From NCBI RefSeq assembly GCF_014467015.1, contig NZ_CP058559.1, positions 1,302,001 through 1,366,000 on the forward strand: DNA of 64,000 nucleotides, in the 5' to 3' direction. The position numbers and the translations under genes are program-made. Shown here piece by piece: positions 8,368-17,547 of this stretch. This DNA is from Alkalicella caledoniensis. GTDB taxonomy: Bacteria > Bacillota > Proteinivoracia > Proteinivoracales > Proteinivoracaceae. Numbering within the stretch: position 1 is the first letter of the stretch; each line of letters starts with the position of its first letter. Below the pieces are notes generated by a model that searched no databases, was not told the origin of the DNA, and saw nothing but the letters and a program-made list of their open reading frames with translations.

Positions 8368-9981
8368 TTAGGATACACTTCCCCCTGCTACGGAAATGAC
8401 TCTGTCATAATACTTCTTAGTTTCATCAAAAATAATATGACTTACGTTAACTACTGTAATGCCTTCTAGTTTTAACAATGTATTTTCTATTTCCTTGGCA
8501 ACCTTAGAATCAAGACTTGCAAAGGCCTCATCTAAAAATATAATGTCTGTATTTGCCAACAGACCTCTAGCTATTGCTATTCTGCTTTTTTCTCCCCCTG
8601 AGATATTCCTTCCATTGTCATAGAGCATAGTATTTAGGTTGTTAGGAAGGTTCTGTACGAATTCAGTAAGCCCTGACCTTACAATTGCTAAGTCTATCTC
8701 TTCATCACTATAATCTTTGTAGAGGGTTAAATTGTTTTTAAGAGTATCTTCAAATAAAAATACCTGCTGCTCTACATTGGCTATTTTGTTAAAATAACTA
8801 CTCTTACTTATATCACTGATATCTATGTTATCTATTTTAATTGACCCTTTGCTTGGTATAAAGTACTTCCTTAGTAGTTTTAGTAGGGTTGATTTCCCTC
8901 CACCACTAGGTCCAATTATCAGGTATTTACTACCTTTGTTGATGGTTAGGTTTATATTCTTTAATATCAAATCCTCTGTATAACCAAATGAAACATCCTT
9001 AAGTTCTATGGAATTATTAAATGATTCTAATTCCACTGTTTCCACTTTTAGGTCTTTGCTCTCCAATATTTCGTCCATGTTAACGAACAAAGACTTAACT
9101 GAAAAAATCTTTGGAAGCCACTCAGAAACCTGCATCAAGGGAAATATTACTTTTTCCATATTATTTATGATAAGTATAACTCCCCCTGTGGTAATTCTTC
9201 CTTGGATGGCCATGTAGATCACTATGCCAGCTATACCATAGAAGGAAAGGTTTGTTGTAAGTCTTTGAATTGAAAGGAAGTAAGTATAGATCCTATCTAT
9301 TACATATCCCTTATACTGTATATCTTTGCTTTTGATAAAAAAGTCTTTGCTAACTTTTGCACTCAAGTTATTGGCCTTAATTATGGAAAATGCTCCAAGG
9401 ACCTCTCTTATATACGACGTGTAGCCTTCAAAAAGCTTTGACCTTTGAACTTGGTGCCTTTGTAGTGGTTTACTTAAAGCCACAGCTAGCAATGTACTAA
9501 ATGCACTGATTCCAATACCCACAAAAAGTGCAATGGGGCTAACAGAGTAAATAACAATAATACCCACCACAAAAGTTATAATGTTCATGGTTATTTGAAA
9601 GATTGCTTCCACATAATTATTTTCGATAATATTCATGTCATTGGTTATAGCAGAAATGTATAACCCATTATTGTCCTTTTGAAACTCACTGATATTTTTT
9701 TTAAATACCCTATCCATAAAACTAATTTTAACTGACGTAAGAGATTTATATTTGTACAGACCCTTAGCGAATGACAATACAATATTAATGGGTAGTAATA
9801 GTATTGCAAGGAGAATTAGTGTCCTTGCTTGTGTGTAAAATAGTACCCTATCTCCAGCAAGAGTTGTGTCTACAACTCTCATCATGTAAATTGATATATA
9901 ACCTTCTACTATAGCAGCTGCTAACCCTATAAATATGGCTAAACATAGAAAAGGCCATTTGCTTAATATTGATTTTTTCAT
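8368..9981 (-). CDS. ABC exporter half-transporter (TMD-NBD), second subunit
   Basis: Fused membrane and ATPase half-transporter (537 residues). Six TM helices fall in the first 290 residues. The ATPase domain has Walker A GPSGGGKST near residue 350, Q-loop NVEQQVFLFEDT, signature ISGGEKSRIAIARG, Walker B with catalytic Glu in IFLDEAFASLD, and an H-loop NVSH. It overlaps the stop of the previous half-transporter by 4 bp (ATGA), so the two almost certainly form a heterodimer. The substrate is unknown. Neighbouring DUF4097/SHOCT genes point to envelope stress or toxic-compound export, which is an inference. Confidence 0.9.
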   Translation of the reverse strand: MKKSILSKWPFLCLAIFIGLAAAIVEGYISIYMMRVVDTTLAGDRVLFYTQARTLILLAILLLPINIVLSFAKGLYKYKSLTSVKISFMDRVFKKNISEFQKDNNGLYISAITNDMNIIENNYVEAIFQITMNIITFVVGIIVIYSVSPIALFVGIGISAFSTLLAVALSKPLQRHQVQRSKLFEGYTSYIREVLGAFSIIKANNLSAKVSKDFFIKSKDIQYKGYVIDRIYTYFLSIQRLTTNLSFYGIAGIVIYMAIQGRITTGGVILIINNMEKVIFPLMQVSEWLPKIFSVKSLFVNMDEILESKDLKVETVELESFNNSIELKDVSFGYTEDLILKNINLTINKGSKYLIIGPSGGGKSTLLKLLRKYFIPSKGSIKIDNIDISDISKSSYFNKIANVEQQVFLFEDTLKNNLTLYKDYSDEEIDLAIVRSGLTEFVQNLPNNLNTMLYDNGRNISGGEKSRIAIARGLLANTDIIFLDEAFASLDSKVAKEIENTLLKLEGITVVNVSHIIFDETKKYYDRVISVAGGSVS

Positions 9982-11627
9982 ATGGCAAGTTCCCCCTGAA
10001 AATATTCCTTACTGGGATATTTTATCACTTTTCCATTTACTATCTCCAAGACATAATCATATTTTTCAGTGATTCCTTTATAGTATCTATGGGATATGGC
10101 TATTACAGTGCTATCTAAGGAAAGAATTGTCTTTTCAACGTTTCTACCCAACTCTTCATTAAGGCTTGATGTTCCTTCATCAACAAAGAGTATACTTGAA
10201 TCCTTAATGATTGCTCTGGCTATAGAAATCCTTTGTCTTTCCCCTCCAGAGAGGTTTTTACCATTTTCCAGCAGCATTTCATTTATTCCCTTTGTTTTTT
10301 TACTTAGCAAATCACTAAGTCCTGCTGAATTGGCAGCAGCTTGGATTTGCTTTTCCTCGTATGTTTTGTATAGGCTTATATTGTTTGCTATGGTGTCTTC
10401 AAACAAAAACACATCCTGATATATGAATGACACATTGTCATTCAAGCTGTCTTCATTAATACTTCTATAGTCAACCCCATCAACTAAAATATCGCCCTGA
10501 TAGTCGTCATATATTTTGGAAAGAAGCTTCACAAGAGTAGATTTTCCAGCCCCACTTGCACCTTTAATTAAGTATTTCTTTCCCCTTTCAATGTCAAAGG
10601 TAACTCCATTGAAAACCTCTTTCCCATCATAATTAAAGGATAAATCTTTTATTTCTATTTTTGAATTAAAGGAGAAATCAATCCCTTGAGTTACTTCAGA
10701 TTTATTTTCTTCTGTCATTTTTGTTATCTTATTATAAATATTAGCCGACGATTTTAATTCGTTAAATAAGGGCAGTACACGAACTAAGCTCCAAACACAG
10801 CTATTGGACATTTGAAACATAAATACAATTGTTGTAAGGGACATCCCTGTGGAAAGCAAATTCAATAAGTAAAGTAAGATAAAAACCACCGCAAGGTATC
10901 CAAGCAAACCTGTAACCCTATTTTGTCCCTCTGTAAAAACTGTGTAGTTGTACTTTGTTCTCTCAAGCCTTTTAATTTTTAGTAGAGATTTTTCTAAAAA
11001 CTTATCCTCGATATTGTTTAGTTTTAGTATCTCTAGGCCGTTAAAGGTGTTAGATATATCAATTGAAAAATCCTCATTGCTTACTGAAACCTCTTCTTGT
11101 AGACTTACGGTTTTCCTTTCAAACACTCTAATTACCATAAGTAGAATAAGGGATATGGCTAAAATACCTAAGGCAAACTTAAAATCTAAAAAAAACAGTA
11201 TGGTCAGTACAACTATGAAAGTACCACCATTGAAAATTAGATTTATTAACTTTAAAAAGAAGTTATTTTCAAATATGTTTATGTCATTGATTAGATTAGA
11301 TATATAGGAGTCCTTTGACTTTATGTTAAAGGTTTTATACGATGACCTCATTATTTTTTCAAAAGCCTTTACCCGTACAGCTAGAAGGGTGTCTCTCATG
11401 TAAGATATCCTCATATAGCGGGATATTATATAAGATATGGAACTAAGTGCTATAGCCCCCACAGAAATCAATACCACACGAACAAAATTTTCCATGGTCC
11501 CTACCTCAATACTACCTATAAGTAATGCCAAGGTAAGATTTACTATAAGTTGGTCTACAACGGGAATGAAACAGGCAAATATATACATTGCAAATCTAAA
11601 TTTTCTTTGTAATAAAAGTTCTTTCAA
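9978..11627 (-). CDS. ABC exporter half-transporter (TMD-NBD), first subunit
   Basis: 549-residue partner of the downstream half-transporter. Its six-TM region is followed by Walker A GASGAGKST near residue 360, Q-loop FIYQDVFLFEDT, signature LSGGERQRISIARA, Walker B FVDEG and H-loop AISHRYY. The D-loop reads SSLNE where SALD is usual, a mild deviation. The only fitting start is TTG at 11627 just after GGTGAGG, with short spacing; an internal ATG 13 codons later is the alternative. About 100 bp separate it from the SHOCT-domain genes upstream, with only a weak hairpin between, so co-transcription is plausible. Confidence 0.88.
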   Translation of the reverse strand: MKELLLQRKFRFAMYIFACFIPVVDQLIVNLTLALLIGSIEVGTMENFVRVVLISVGAIALSSISYIISRYMRISYMRDTLLAVRVKAFEKIMRSSYKTFNIKSKDSYISNLINDINIFENNFFLKLINLIFNGGTFIVVLTILFFLDFKFALGILAISLILLMVIRVFERKTVSLQEEVSVSNEDFSIDISNTFNGLEILKLNNIEDKFLEKSLLKIKRLERTKYNYTVFTEGQNRVTGLLGYLAVVFILLYLLNLLSTGMSLTTIVFMFQMSNSCVWSLVRVLPLFNELKSSANIYNKITKMTEENKSEVTQGIDFSFNSKIEIKDLSFNYDGKEVFNGVTFDIERGKKYLIKGASGAGKSTLVKLLSKIYDDYQGDILVDGVDYRSINEDSLNDNVSFIYQDVFLFEDTIANNISLYKTYEEKQIQAAANSAGLSDLLSKKTKGINEMLLENGKNLSGGERQRISIARAIIKDSSILFVDEGTSSLNEELGRNVEKTILSLDSTVIAISHRYYKGITEKYDYVLEIVNGKVIKYPSKEYFQGELAI

Positions 11628-11727
11628 TACCTCACCCCAATTCTTGCTACTTTTATATTTAAAGGTGCCAAAACAATTGTTACTATTTATTAGGGGCAGC
11701 TAACAACTAGTAACCAAGACCAAGGTC

Positions 11728-12132
11728 TTATTCCAACTCGATTTTTATATCTTTTCCTGACTTAGAGGTTGTTTCAAATAGTACCCCTTTATAACCAGAA
11801 TCTTGCTTCTCCCACCATTCATCGGTGTCTATTCTCTCTCCATTTGCTCTGATATGAGTAGTTCCAAGACCTCCTAGAAATCTCACCACAGATGCAGGCA
11901 ATGTTATATTAACGTTTTTACCATTGGGTTTATCAACTTTTATCTTTATGCTCTTGGCTTTGTCACCTTCTGTGCTTTGACCACCGAAATCTATTTTAAT
12001 CTCGTCTTCTTCTTTATTGCTCATGTCATCTTCCGTGTTTTGTAGTACTGTAAGGAGCTCTAGTCCTTCTTCAGGGGTTATTTTACCTTCACGGATCAAC
12101 TCTAAAACTTTTAATCTCTCCTTTGAACTCAT
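11728..12132 (-). CDS. SHOCT-like small protein 2
   Basis: 134-residue soluble protein without signal or TM segment. Its first 30 residues carry the helical motif LELIREGKITPEEGLELL, the SHOCT-like element shared by five proteins of this run. The rest is charged and beta-rich (IKIKVDKPNGKNVNITLP) and shows no recognised fold. It is a paralogue of the 121-residue protein just upstream: IKVDKPNGKNVNITLP resembles IKVEDLNSGRKKANIKIP. The genes are 12 bp apart. Function unknown. Confidence 0.8.
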   Translation of the reverse strand: MSSKERLKVLELIREGKITPEEGLELLTVLQNTEDDMSNKEEDEIKIDFGGQSTEGDKAKSIKIKVDKPNGKNVNITLPASVVRFLGGLGTTHIRANGERIDTDEWWEKQDSGYKGVLFETTSKSGKDIKIELE

Positions 12133-12144
12133 CTTAACTCCCCC

Positions 12145-12510
12145 CTACTCTAGCCAAATTTTAACTCTTACAGAATCATCCTCATCCATAACCTCTAGAA
12201 CCTCTCCAGTCTTACCCATTTTTGCCATCTGGATTAACTGGTTGATTTCCTCTTGGGTTATACCCTTAGCTTCTTTTGGGATAAACTTAAGCCCAAAATT
12301 AACTAAGAAAAAGGGTATCTTTATGTTTGCTTTTTTTCTTCCCGAGTTTAAATCTTCAACCTTTATCATAAGGTATTTCACATTGTTGTTATTATCGGTG
12401 CTCTCTTTTTTTTCTTCAGTTTCCACTGCTGCTAAAAGCTTGACACCTTCTTCAGCTGTGATTTTACCTTCTTCAATCATTTTCAATACTTGTAGTTTTT
12501 CTTCTCTCAT
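12145..12510 (-). CDS. SHOCT-like small protein 1
   Basis: About 121 residues, soluble, with the N-terminal motif LKMIEEGKITAEEGVKLL and a beta-rich C-terminal part. ATG at 12510 has GAGGAGG nine bases upstream and follows the stop of the DUF4097 gene by one base; an in-frame TTG at 12528 is too close to that site. It is paralogous to the gene downstream. The tight packing indicates coupled translation. Function unknown; the family context suggests a regulator or scaffold of envelope stress. Confidence 0.8.
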   Translation of the reverse strand: MREEKLQVLKMIEEGKITAEEGVKLLAAVETEEKKESTDNNNNVKYLMIKVEDLNSGRKKANIKIPFFLVNFGLKFIPKEAKGITQEEINQLIQMAKMGKTGEVLEVMDEDDSVRVKIWLE

Positions 12511-12511
12511 A

Positions 12512-13546
12512 TTATTCAACCTCCTCAAGGTTTGAAGTACCTTCTATGGCTGATAAGAGTTCTTCTGCTTGATCTGACGTTATAATCCCTTGTTTAAGCA
12601 TTTCTAGGATTTTTAATGTCTCTTTTTCATCTTCATCAATTGAACAAATATCCATATACCCTTGACTATTACCCTTTTCAAAAACAGCTTCCTTTGCTCC
12701 TTCAATATATACTGTTCCCTTTGGACTAAAACCCAAGGAGCCTTTGTAAAGATCATCATATTTTGTGAAATTCAAACCTGGTATGTTGTTTGTCAATGTG
12801 CGACATTCCACCTTAAAATCTAATTGTGATGTCACAGGTGCCGATATATTAAAATCGCCATTTCGCAATATGTTCCATACTCCATCTTGCTCACTGGATA
12901 CTATAATTTTGGTTCCACCTTTACCCTCTGCAGCCAATCTTTTAAAGGTGCAATAGTCCAAAGTTAAATCCCCATGCCCACAATAAAGATTCATGTTTCC
13001 TTTTCCTTCTTGTACTACTATATCCCCTTTACCACTTTCCACATAACATTCGCCATTTAGTGAAGTAAGCTCCATGTTTCCATGTCCACTCTCTACCTTT
13101 AATTCTCCAGCAACCTTAAAGGCCTTTAGGGTACCTTTGCCTTTTTCAACTAAAATGGTGCCATTAATATTTTCAAGTTCAATGTTCCCATGCTCCATTT
13201 CAATGATAGCATTTCCATCTAAGTTGGATATTTTGATGTCCCCTTTGCCATTTTCCAGTGACAGGCTTCCATTAAGATTACTGATATCTGAATTTAAATA
13301 ACTGCCGTCCACCATTAATTTACTATGTTTTGGGACATAAACTTGGATTTCCTTTTGTCCTTTTGTAAGTTCCAGCTGCAAATAGTCATTTGTTAAATCA
13401 AAGTCGAAGTTCATGGCTTCACTACTTTCAGCTATTACTTTACATGCTGAATTTTCCCAACCCCAGATCTTAATATTCCCTTTATCAACTGATATGTCGA
13501 TTGTTGATTGAAATCCCACATCAAATTGTTTCTCTATTGTTTTCAT
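12512..13546 (-). CDS. DUF4097 beta-repeat protein with C-terminal SHOCT-like motif
   Basis: 344 residues dominated by short beta-strand repeats with recurring xxGxGxIxLxNxxG units (for example SLENGKGDIKISNL, VEKGKGTLKAFKV, VESGHGNMELTSL), the pattern of DUF4097/YvlB-like proteins that form a right-handed solenoid. The last 45 residues contain LEMLKQGIITSDQAEELL, here at the C-terminus. No signal peptide is visible. It lies between a small membrane protein and two SHOCT-like proteins. LiaX of Enterococcus, known from daptomycin response, combines a related DUF4097 part with this kind of motif. That link is an analogy. Confidence 0.85.
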   Translation of the reverse strand: MKTIEKQFDVGFQSTIDISVDKGNIKIWGWENSACKVIAESSEAMNFDFDLTNDYLQLELTKGQKEIQVYVPKHSKLMVDGSYLNSDISNLNGSLSLENGKGDIKISNLDGNAIIEMEHGNIELENINGTILVEKGKGTLKAFKVAGELKVESGHGNMELTSLNGECYVESGKGDIVVQEGKGNMNLYCGHGDLTLDYCTFKRLAAEGKGGTKIIVSSEQDGVWNILRNGDFNISAPVTSQLDFKVECRTLTNNIPGLNFTKYDDLYKGSLGFSPKGTVYIEGAKEAVFEKGNSQGYMDICSIDEDEKETLKILEMLKQGIITSDQAEELLSAIEGTSNLEEVE

Positions 13547-13586
13547 CCTACCATCCCTACCTTTACTTATCTTAGGTTAGCTTATC

Positions 13587-13928
13587 TTAATCCCAGTATT
13601 TACGACTTTTCCAGCTCCTGTTACTCAAAAATAATCCAGAAAAGACTTGAGTCAGACCTACAAAGATGAAGAATGCCAGAAATGTAATCCAAAAATTCCA
13701 TGAATAAAAATGTCTAGCTAAAAACAAACCTGCTATTCCTATTACCCAAACTCCACCTTTAAATTTCTCCCAGTCAATGCGTCTTTGCTTATATACCTTT
13801 TTGTAAATTCCTTGTTTAATAAGTTCCATTTTTATACAGAAATTTAGTAATAGTCCTACTAAAATTAGAATAAAGATCCCAAGTTGAACATATTGCTCAC
13901 TTAATATTTCTAAAAATGTCATTTTCAT
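13587..13928 (-). CDS. Small membrane protein of the DUF4097 operon
   Basis: 113 residues with hydrophobic segments near 15-35 and 58-100, probably three TM helices, separated by a basic loop (KKVYKQRRIDWEKFKGG). The C-terminus is basic (SNRSWKSRKYWD). I do not recognise the family. Its place between the two DUF4097 genes suggests a membrane partner for them. The gene follows the larger YvlB-like gene by 8 bp, with AAGGAGG before the start. Confidence 0.75.
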   Translation of the reverse strand: MKMTFLEILSEQYVQLGIFILILVGLLLNFCIKMELIKQGIYKKVYKQRRIDWEKFKGGVWVIGIAGLFLARHFYSWNFWITFLAFFIFVGLTQVFSGLFLSNRSWKSRKYWD

Positions 13929-13936
13929 TATCCTCC

Positions 13937-14950
13937 TTAAATATTTGAATGGATTTCGCTTACTGTCAGTGTTCCGTTCACTGCACTGGCATTATATATT
14001 CTTTTAATATCACCATCTGAAACAGCTTCAGCCCTTTTATTAGCCACTTTACCAGATTGGGATACAATCCTTAAGTCTTGATGATCAATTTTAATACTGC
14101 CATTTACTGAGCTGTTTTTGACTTTAACACCTCTAACACCCACTGGAAGCTCAATCTTTATTGGTCCGTTCACAGTGGAAATACTCACATGTCCTTCTTG
14201 CTGATTACTGTCTTTTATAAATATTTTGCCATTTACGGTATTGCAGTCGATACTTTGTATGTCTGCGTCAACGTCTATAACTCCATTGACACCTGATATC
14301 TTTATTCTGTCGCCTTTTACATTTTGTACTGTAATCTTCCCGTTAACTGTTGTTACACTTCCATCAATAAGATGGATATCTTTTAATAGGACTCTGCCAT
14401 TTACAGATCTTGTTTTCAGCTCTAAAATGATATTTCTTGGTAGGTAAATTTCGTAGTTGATACTTAGGTGCCGATTTTTGTAATCCTCAGTATCGATAAA
14501 GTCATCACCTAGCTTTAATACTTGATATGATTTTGCAAAATCCCTAGCTTTAGTTTCTGATGTAAAACCTTTAATCTTTTTTGTCACTTTGATAGAACAT
14601 TCTTCTTTATCCCATGCTTTTATGATAACTGTGCCATTCTTTGTCTTAATGTTTGCTTTTATGCTTAAAGGGTTAAATCTATGGTTGTATTCTTCAACAA
14701 ATTCGTAAGTAGGTCCAGTTATTCCTGTGAACAAGCCTTTTAGGCCATCTAAAAGGCTCCAGTTCTCACCTGTTTCCTCAAAATACTCTCTTTCGGCTTT
14801 TTTAGTTTGTTCATGAGTTTCTTGGGATGTATTTTTATGTTGATCCATATCTTCTGTATCACCGAGAACACTTAGTAACTCCTTTGCCTCTTCACTTGAA
14901 ATCTTACCATCCCTTAGCATTTCTAAAATAAGTTTGCGTTCATCACCCAT
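13937..14950 (-). CDS. YvlB/LiaX-like DUF4097 protein with N-terminal SHOCT-like motif
   Basis: 337 residues. The N-terminus has LEMLRDGKISSEEAKELL, followed by a Gln/Glu-rich linker. Residues from about 85 onward form a DUF4097 solenoid with repeats such as TKNGTVIIKAWDKEECSI, RSVNGRVLLKDI, TTVNGKITVQNV and NTVNGKIFIKD, the xVNGxI signature of this family. No signal peptide is visible. B. subtilis YvlB and enterococcal LiaX share this order. It is the first gene after the DUF2089 regulator, with a weak terminator between (14997-15019) that may tune downstream expression. Confidence 0.86.
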   Translation of the reverse strand: MGDERKLILEMLRDGKISSEEAKELLSVLGDTEDMDQHKNTSQETHEQTKKAEREYFEETGENWSLLDGLKGLFTGITGPTYEFVEEYNHRFNPLSIKANIKTKNGTVIIKAWDKEECSIKVTKKIKGFTSETKARDFAKSYQVLKLGDDFIDTEDYKNRHLSINYEIYLPRNIILELKTRSVNGRVLLKDIHLIDGSVTTVNGKITVQNVKGDRIKISGVNGVIDVDADIQSIDCNTVNGKIFIKDSNQQEGHVSISTVNGPIKIELPVGVRGVKVKNSSVNGSIKIDHQDLRIVSQSGKVANKRAEAVSDGDIKRIYNASAVNGTLTVSEIHSNI

Positions 14951-14996
14951 GTTAATGCCCCCTTTTCTTTTATTTCTAAATCATCAGAACTGTCTT

Positions 14997-15019
14997 TTTA
15001 AAAAACACCTGAAGGCGTT
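14997..15019 (-). terminator. Weak terminator after the DUF2089 gene
   Basis: On the minus strand AACGCC-TTCA-GGTGTT forms a six-pair stem with one G-U pair, directly followed by a T-run. It lies between the DUF2089 gene and the YvlB-like gene and may give partial termination inside the operon. Confidence 0.5.
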
Positions 15020-15085
15020 TCCTCATGACCCTAGCCTAGCCTTGCTTAGCTAGTAATATAGTTTTATTTACCTAAGGAAAAAAGA

Positions 15086-15475
15086 TTAGTTTTGGTTTTT
15101 CAGTAATTGCACAGCTTCTTCTGCACTTATTTCTCCGTTATTTAGGGCATCTAGTACTTCTTTGCGACGTTTTGCATTTTCAGGATCGTTTTTTGGTACT
15201 GGTTCTGGTCTGTATCCCAAGGCTTCAATAACTGCTTCCAGGCGTCCCCTGACAGTGGGATATGATACTCCTAGTTCTCGCTCTACTTCTTTTATATTCC
15301 CTCTGGATTTTATAAAGACTTCTACAAATTCTTTTTGATCTAGGGGAAGTCTGCAGAATTTACATGGTTCAAATCTTCCTTCTATTGTAGTATCACATGA
15401 TTTGCAGTGTAACCGGGTAACGTCTAAATGAGAAGTACATACGGGACATCTCCCGAGCATTTGTTTCTTCACCAT
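15086..15475 (-). CDS. DUF2089 zinc-ribbon/HTH regulator with SHOCT-like tail
   Basis: 129-residue probable transcription regulator. The N-terminus has four cysteine pairs typical of a zinc ribbon (CPVC, CKSC, CKFC around residues 10-40). The middle has an HTH segment, GNIKEVERELGVSYPTVRGRLE, characteristic of DUF2089. The C-terminus ends in LDALNNGEISAEEAVQLL, the same motif found in the four downstream proteins. It is the first gene of the run and has its own promoter. Autoregulation is likely but not shown. Confidence 0.88.
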   Translation of the reverse strand: MVKKQMLGRCPVCTSHLDVTRLHCKSCDTTIEGRFEPCKFCRLPLDQKEFVEVFIKSRGNIKEVERELGVSYPTVRGRLEAVIEALGYRPEPVPKNDPENAKRRKEVLDALNNGEISAEEAVQLLKNQN

Positions 15476-15536
15476 TTTTCAGCCCCTCCTTTCAATTTAT
15501 TTAAGTATATTATTAATTATCTTAACCTTTAATTCA

Positions 15537-15564
15537 ATTATACTAAATATTTTACCAAATGCAA
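15537..15564 (-). promoter_or_regulatory. Sigma-A promoter of the DUF2089 operon
   Basis: Minus-strand TTGCAT (15559-15564) and TATAAT (15537-15542) are 16 bp apart, about 60 bp before the DUF2089 start. The surrounding DNA is very AT-rich. Confidence 0.65.
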
Positions 15565-15640
15565 GTGCTTTTCCATAAGTTTTATAAATAATTTTATTAA
15601 ATATATTAAATATGTTAATTGCATGTTTAATTTTATAAAC

Positions 15641-15677
15641 AAAACCCCAAATTGCCTAAGAGGCTTCTTGAGGTTTT
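15641..15677 (-). terminator. uvrC terminator
   Basis: A long imperfect hairpin just after the uvrC stop: AAAACCTCA and TGGGGTTTT arms enclose an inner AGCCT/AGGCA stem, followed on the minus strand by TTTTGTTTAT. It could act in both directions. Confidence 0.7.
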
Positions 15678-15714
15678 GTTTTCTTTGATATTTAGGAGTT
15701 TCAAATGAAATATA

Positions 15715-17547
15715 CTACTTACTTTTTCTAAAATACTTATACAATTGCTCTGCCACATTCCAGGGTATGCCTGGAACTGCTGCTATTTCTCCTACGTCTT
15801 TTGTGGATATTTCTTCTACTGATTTGAATGTCTTTAGGAGTAGTTTTTTTCGGCTAGGACCAACTCCTGGTACATTGTCTAATTCTGAGGTAAGGGTATT
15901 TTTATTCCTCAGGTTTCTGTGGAATGTTATAGCAAATCTATGGGCTTCATCCCTAATTCTTTGCAGCATATATAGCCCTTTACTATTCCTTGGTAGAATG
16001 ATAGGTTCGGACACTTTAGGGACAAATACTTCTTCTTCCCTTTTGGCAAGCCCGATTGTTTTGATATCGCCTAGTCCCATACCCTCCATTATTTCCCTGG
16101 CAGAGGAAAGCTGTCCTTTACCTCCATCTATAATTATTAGATGGGGTAGAGGCATGAATTTTTCGTCACCATCTTTGAAGTTCTGAAGCCTTCTTGTAAG
16201 GACCTCAGCCATGGATGCAAAATCGTTGGGTCCTTCCACTGTCCTGATTTTAAATTTTCTGTATTTATCCCTAGCAGGTTTACCACCTTCAAAAACCACC
16301 ATTGATGCTACAGTGTGTTCTCCCTGGATATTAGATATATCGAAGCATTCCATTCGCCAAGGAAGGTCTTCAAGGCCTAAAGCTTTTGTTAGATCTAGTA
16401 ATCCCTGTTCCGCTTCTTCCTTATTTTTTTCATGCTGTTGAATAAAAGTTTCTAGTTGCAACTTGGCGTTTTTATCTGCCATATCTAGAAGTGCCTTTTT
16501 ATCTCCTTTTTGTGGCACCCTAATGACCACTTTACCATTTCGTTTTTTTGCTAAAAACTCTAATAGTACGTTTGAATCTTCGATGTCTATAGGTACTAAA
16601 ATCTCCCCTGGTATTATGGGAGCATTGGAGTAGAACTGTGTGATAAATGCATGAAATAGCTCACTTTCACTGGACCCACCGGTATTCTCTAGCTTAAATG
16701 AATCACTTCCGAGGAGTTTTCCTCCCCTAACACTGAACACTTGTATACACGCTAAATTTTCACCTGTGGCAACAGCTAGAATATCCCTATCTTCAAGATC
16801 ACTGAAAATAATTTTTTGCTTTTCTGCTATGGCTTTAACACCTTGAAGTTGGTCACGGACCTTTGCTGCAGCTTCAAAATCAAGATTTTCTGCAGCTTTA
16901 TGCATCTCTGTTTCTAGTTTTTTAATAAGTTGTGTGTTTTTACCTTCTAGAAAGAGAATTACTTCATCGATAATTTTATGGTAATCCTCTCGGGAAATTA
17001 AACCTTGGCAGGGCGCTAAGCAGCGTTTAATGTGGTAGTTTAGGCATGCCCTGTCTTTGTTTGCTAGGCTTCCTTTGCATGTTCGAAGGGGAAATAATTT
17101 TTTCACTGCATTTATGGTTTCGTTTACTGCAGTCCCACTGGGGTAAGGACCAAAGTATTTAGCTTTGTCCTTTGACATTTTCCGAACCTTTTCCAACAGT
17201 GGAAAATCTTCCTTTAGGTTTATACGGATATATGGGTATTGTTTATCGTCCTTTAGGGAGATGTTGTACTTGGGTCGGTATTTTTTTATTAGGTTGCTCT
17301 CTAGTATTAGTGCTTCTACTTCTGAGTCTGTTGCGATATAGTCAAGGTATGCTATGTTGCGGACTAAGGCTGTAACTTTAGCACCCTTCTTTTCTGTCTG
17401 CTGGAAGTACGACCGCACCCTATTTTTAAGGGATATGGCCTTCCCAACATATATTACATCTTGGTATTTGTCTTTCATGATATATACCCCAGGTGAACTG
17501 GGAAGTTCTTTGAGTAGCTCCGATATTTTATCTTGAGATAGCACCAT
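15715..17547 (-). CDS. uvrC: UvrC, excinuclease ABC nuclease subunit
   Basis: Makes both incisions in nucleotide excision repair after UvrB loading. 610 residues, normal length. The GIY-YIG 3' nuclease starts at SSPGVYIMKDKYQDVIYVGKA (residues about 16-36). The cysteine cluster CKGS...CLNYHIKRCLAPC is near 160-185, the UVR helix FEAAAKVRDQLQ near 220, the RNase H-like 5' nuclease region with ECFDISNIQGEHTVAS near 395, and tandem helix-hairpin-helix at the end (NVPGVGPSRKKLL, AAVPGIPWNVAEQL). It is separated from uvrA by 380 bp of repeat DNA, so it may be expressed on its own. Confidence 0.97.
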   Translation of the reverse strand: MVLSQDKISELLKELPSSPGVYIMKDKYQDVIYVGKAISLKNRVRSYFQQTEKKGAKVTALVRNIAYLDYIATDSEVEALILESNLIKKYRPKYNISLKDDKQYPYIRINLKEDFPLLEKVRKMSKDKAKYFGPYPSGTAVNETINAVKKLFPLRTCKGSLANKDRACLNYHIKRCLAPCQGLISREDYHKIIDEVILFLEGKNTQLIKKLETEMHKAAENLDFEAAAKVRDQLQGVKAIAEKQKIIFSDLEDRDILAVATGENLACIQVFSVRGGKLLGSDSFKLENTGGSSESELFHAFITQFYSNAPIIPGEILVPIDIEDSNVLLEFLAKKRNGKVVIRVPQKGDKKALLDMADKNAKLQLETFIQQHEKNKEEAEQGLLDLTKALGLEDLPWRMECFDISNIQGEHTVASMVVFEGGKPARDKYRKFKIRTVEGPNDFASMAEVLTRRLQNFKDGDEKFMPLPHLIIIDGGKGQLSSAREIMEGMGLGDIKTIGLAKREEEVFVPKVSEPIILPRNSKGLYMLQRIRDEAHRFAITFHRNLRNKNTLTSELDNVPGVGPSRKKLLLKTFKSVEEISTKDVGEIAAVPGIPWNVAEQLYKYFRKSK

